Source: Salinihabitans flavidus
GTDB lineage: Bacteria; Pseudomonadota; Alphaproteobacteria; Rhodobacterales; Rhodobacteraceae
Length of the DNA stretch: 64,000 nucleotides
Direction of reading: 5' to 3'
NCBI RefSeq assembly: GCF_900110425.1
Contig: NZ_FODS01000002.1
Location: forward strand, 124,001-188,000
Shown here: positions 62,926-64,000 of the stretch, piece by piece
How positions within the stretch are numbered: the first letter of the stretch is position 1
Layout: every line of letters begins with the position of its first letter
Notes under the pieces: generated by a model
What the model saw: the letters and a program-made list of their open reading frames with translations, nothing else
The model's database searches: none
Told to the model about the DNA's origin: nothing
Position numbers and translations under genes: made by a program

Positions 62926-63780
62926 CTAGAAATCCAGTCCCAGATCGAGCGTGCGCGCCGAATGGGTCAGCGCCCCGACAGAGATGTAATCGACCCCCGT
63001 CGCGGCGACCTCCGCGATACGCTCCAGCGCCATGTTGCCCGAGGCCTCGGTCACGAGATGGCCGCGCGCCATCTGCACCGCGCGGCGCAGCGTGTCGCTG
63101 TCCATGTTGTCGAGCAGCACGACATCGGCGCCGCCCACCTCCATCACCTGCGCGAGTTGATCGAGGCGGTCCACCTCGATCTCCACCCGCATCATGTGGC
63201 TGGCGTGGGCCTTCGCCGCCTCTAGCACCGCGCGTACGCCGCCCGCTGCGGCGATATGGTTGTCCTTGATCAGGATCGCGTCCGACAGGCTGAAGCGGTG
63301 ATTGAACCCGCCGCCATGCAGCACCGCCTGCTTCTCGGCGATGCGCAGGCCCGGCGTCGTCTTGCGGGTGCAGGTGATGCGCGCCGCCGTGCCCCGCGTT
63401 TCGGCCACGAAACGGGCGGTGAGCGTGGCAACCCCCGAAAGCCGCCCCGCGAAATTAAGCGCCACGCGCTCCGCGCTGAGGATCGACGCCGCCGCGCCCG
63501 AAACCTCCATCAGCGTATCGCCCGGGCCGCAGGGGCTGCCATCGGGCAGGCGGGTGTCGATCCGCAATTCCGGGTCCACAAGGCGAAACGCCAGCGCCGC
63601 GACCTGCATCCCCGACACCACGCCCCCCTCGCGCGCATTGAGCCGCGCGGCATAGGCGGTGCCCTCGGGGATCACGCTGCGGGTGGTGACATCGCCATAC
63701 TGGCCCAGATCCTCGGTCAGTGCGGCGCGCACCATCGGCTCAAGGATCAGGTCGGGAACGGGGGGAACGGGCTGTGCCAT
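62926..63780 (-). CDS. nadC: Nicotinate-nucleotide pyrophosphorylase (carboxylating)
   Basis: The protein has 284 residues. Family blocks: 'LTEDLGQYGDVTTRSVIPEG' near the N-terminus, 'ALNFAGRLSGVATLTARFV', 'TRKTTPGLRIAEKQAVLHGGGFNHR' (quinolinate/PRPP site, about 138-162, quoted in part), 'AILIKDNHI' and 'VDYISVGALTHS'. It converts quinolinate and PRPP to nicotinate mononucleotide in NAD synthesis. It lies 75 nt downstream of nadA on the same strand. Repeat copy D follows its 3' end. Confidence 0.96.
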   Translation of the reverse strand: MAQPVPPVPDLILEPMVRAALTEDLGQYGDVTTRSVIPEGTAYAARLNAREGGVVSGMQVAALAFRLVDPELRIDTRLPDGSPCGPGDTLMEVSGAAASILSAERVALNFAGRLSGVATLTARFVAETRGTAARITCTRKTTPGLRIAEKQAVLHGGGFNHRFSLSDAILIKDNHIAAAGGVRAVLEAAKAHASHMMRVEIEVDRLDQLAQVMEVGGADVVLLDNMDSDTLRRAVQMARGHLVTEASGNMALERIAEVAATGVDYISVGALTHSARTLDLGLDF

Positions 63781-63855
63781 GGCACCTCTTTCACAATGCG
63801 GGTCGCGTGACGCACCCGGCCCGCGCCGAATGGCGGCGCACGGTCCGTGGCCGGG

Positions 63856-64000
63856 TCAACGCGACAGGTCGATCATGCGCTGCACGGCACTGCGGGCCTT
63901 TTCGGCCACCTGCGGCGCAACGATGACCTCTTCGGACATGGTGTGAAGCGACCAGAGGATTTTCTCCAGCGTGATCTTCTTCATGTAGGGGCACATGTTG
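63856..64000 (-). CDS. nadA: Quinolinate synthase A, C-terminal fragment (gene continues past window)
   Basis: The last 47 residues are visible, from the window edge to the TGA at 63858. They begin '[19 protein letters not shown]', including the conserved cysteine that binds the 4Fe-4S cluster of NadA. NadA condenses iminoaspartate with dihydroxyacetone phosphate. No nadB lies between it and nadC; it may be upstream of nadA outside the window. Confidence 0.9.
   Translation of the reverse strand, partial: NMCPYMKKITLEKILWSLHTMSEEVIVAPQVAEKARSAVQRMIDLSR

Overview
This is a GC-rich, gene-dense chromosomal segment that looks like an alphaproteobacterium of the order Rhodobacterales (Roseobacter group / Paracoccaceae-like). 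The basis is a complete beta-hydroxyaspartate-cycle cluster (bhcRABCD), a TrcR/DUF1013 cell-cycle regulator, two TRAP transporters, a dnaX-ybaB-recR block, a long fused malic enzyme, and many TTG/ATGA-coupled genes. I see no phage, insertion sequence, CRISPR array or rRNA. One tRNA-Ala(GGC) is present. Species cannot be decided from sequence alone.

Layout. 1-4.7 kb: a TRAP transporter (dctP, dctM) and an FAD amino-acid oxidase-like gene, divergent from an XRE-cupin regulator, then a TetR regulator. 4.8-11 kb: housekeeping genes (DEAD-box helicase, dnaX, ybaB, recR, trcR) and a secreted RNase T2. 11.2-20.9 kb: the beta-hydroxyaspartate cycle. The minus-strand run bhcA-bhcB-bhcC-bhcD-gap-maeB is divergent from the IclR regulator bhcR and is followed by a ureidoglycine aminohydrolase, another possible glyoxylate source. 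21-25 kb: a small secreted protein, then a TetR-aminotransferase-ThDP decarboxylase operon like the arginine transaminase (aruH/aruI) route. 25.1-33.2 kb: tRNA-Ala, then ilvD-like dehydratase, beta-hydroxyacid dehydrogenase, TRAP dctPQM and marR, divergent from a hydroxypyruvate-isomerase-like gene and an MhpD-type hydratase. This is probably a sugar-acid or hydroxy-acid catabolic cluster.

33.2-40 kb: an orphan peptide-type ABC binding protein, a DUF952-DUF1330 fusion, pyrD, an ArsC-like gene, a MATE exporter and two PaaI thioesterases. 40-47 kb: two MerR paralogues and a fatty-acid beta-oxidation operon (acyl-CoA dehydrogenase, GST, thiolase, FadJ-type multifunctional enzyme). 47.4-51.7 kb: a 5-oxoprolinase (pxpABC) set carrying its own biotin carboxylase and biotin carrier. 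51.9-62.7 kb: two LysR genes and a nine-gene plus-strand unit combining a spermidine/putrescine-type ABC transporter with an aminotransferase, a beta-keto acid cleavage enzyme, an acetylpolyamine amidohydrolase, an FAD oxidase and a RidA protein. I do not recognise this as a described pathway. 62.9-64 kb: nadC and the end of nadA.

The most unusual non-coding signal is a 78-79 bp element present four times (near 11.2, 35.4, 47.3 and 62.8 kb). Each copy has exactly four 11-bp repeats of (C/T)ACCGACGNNN, then a T-run, a TTAACC box and a GATTC site. I found it by eye; it has not been checked against any database.
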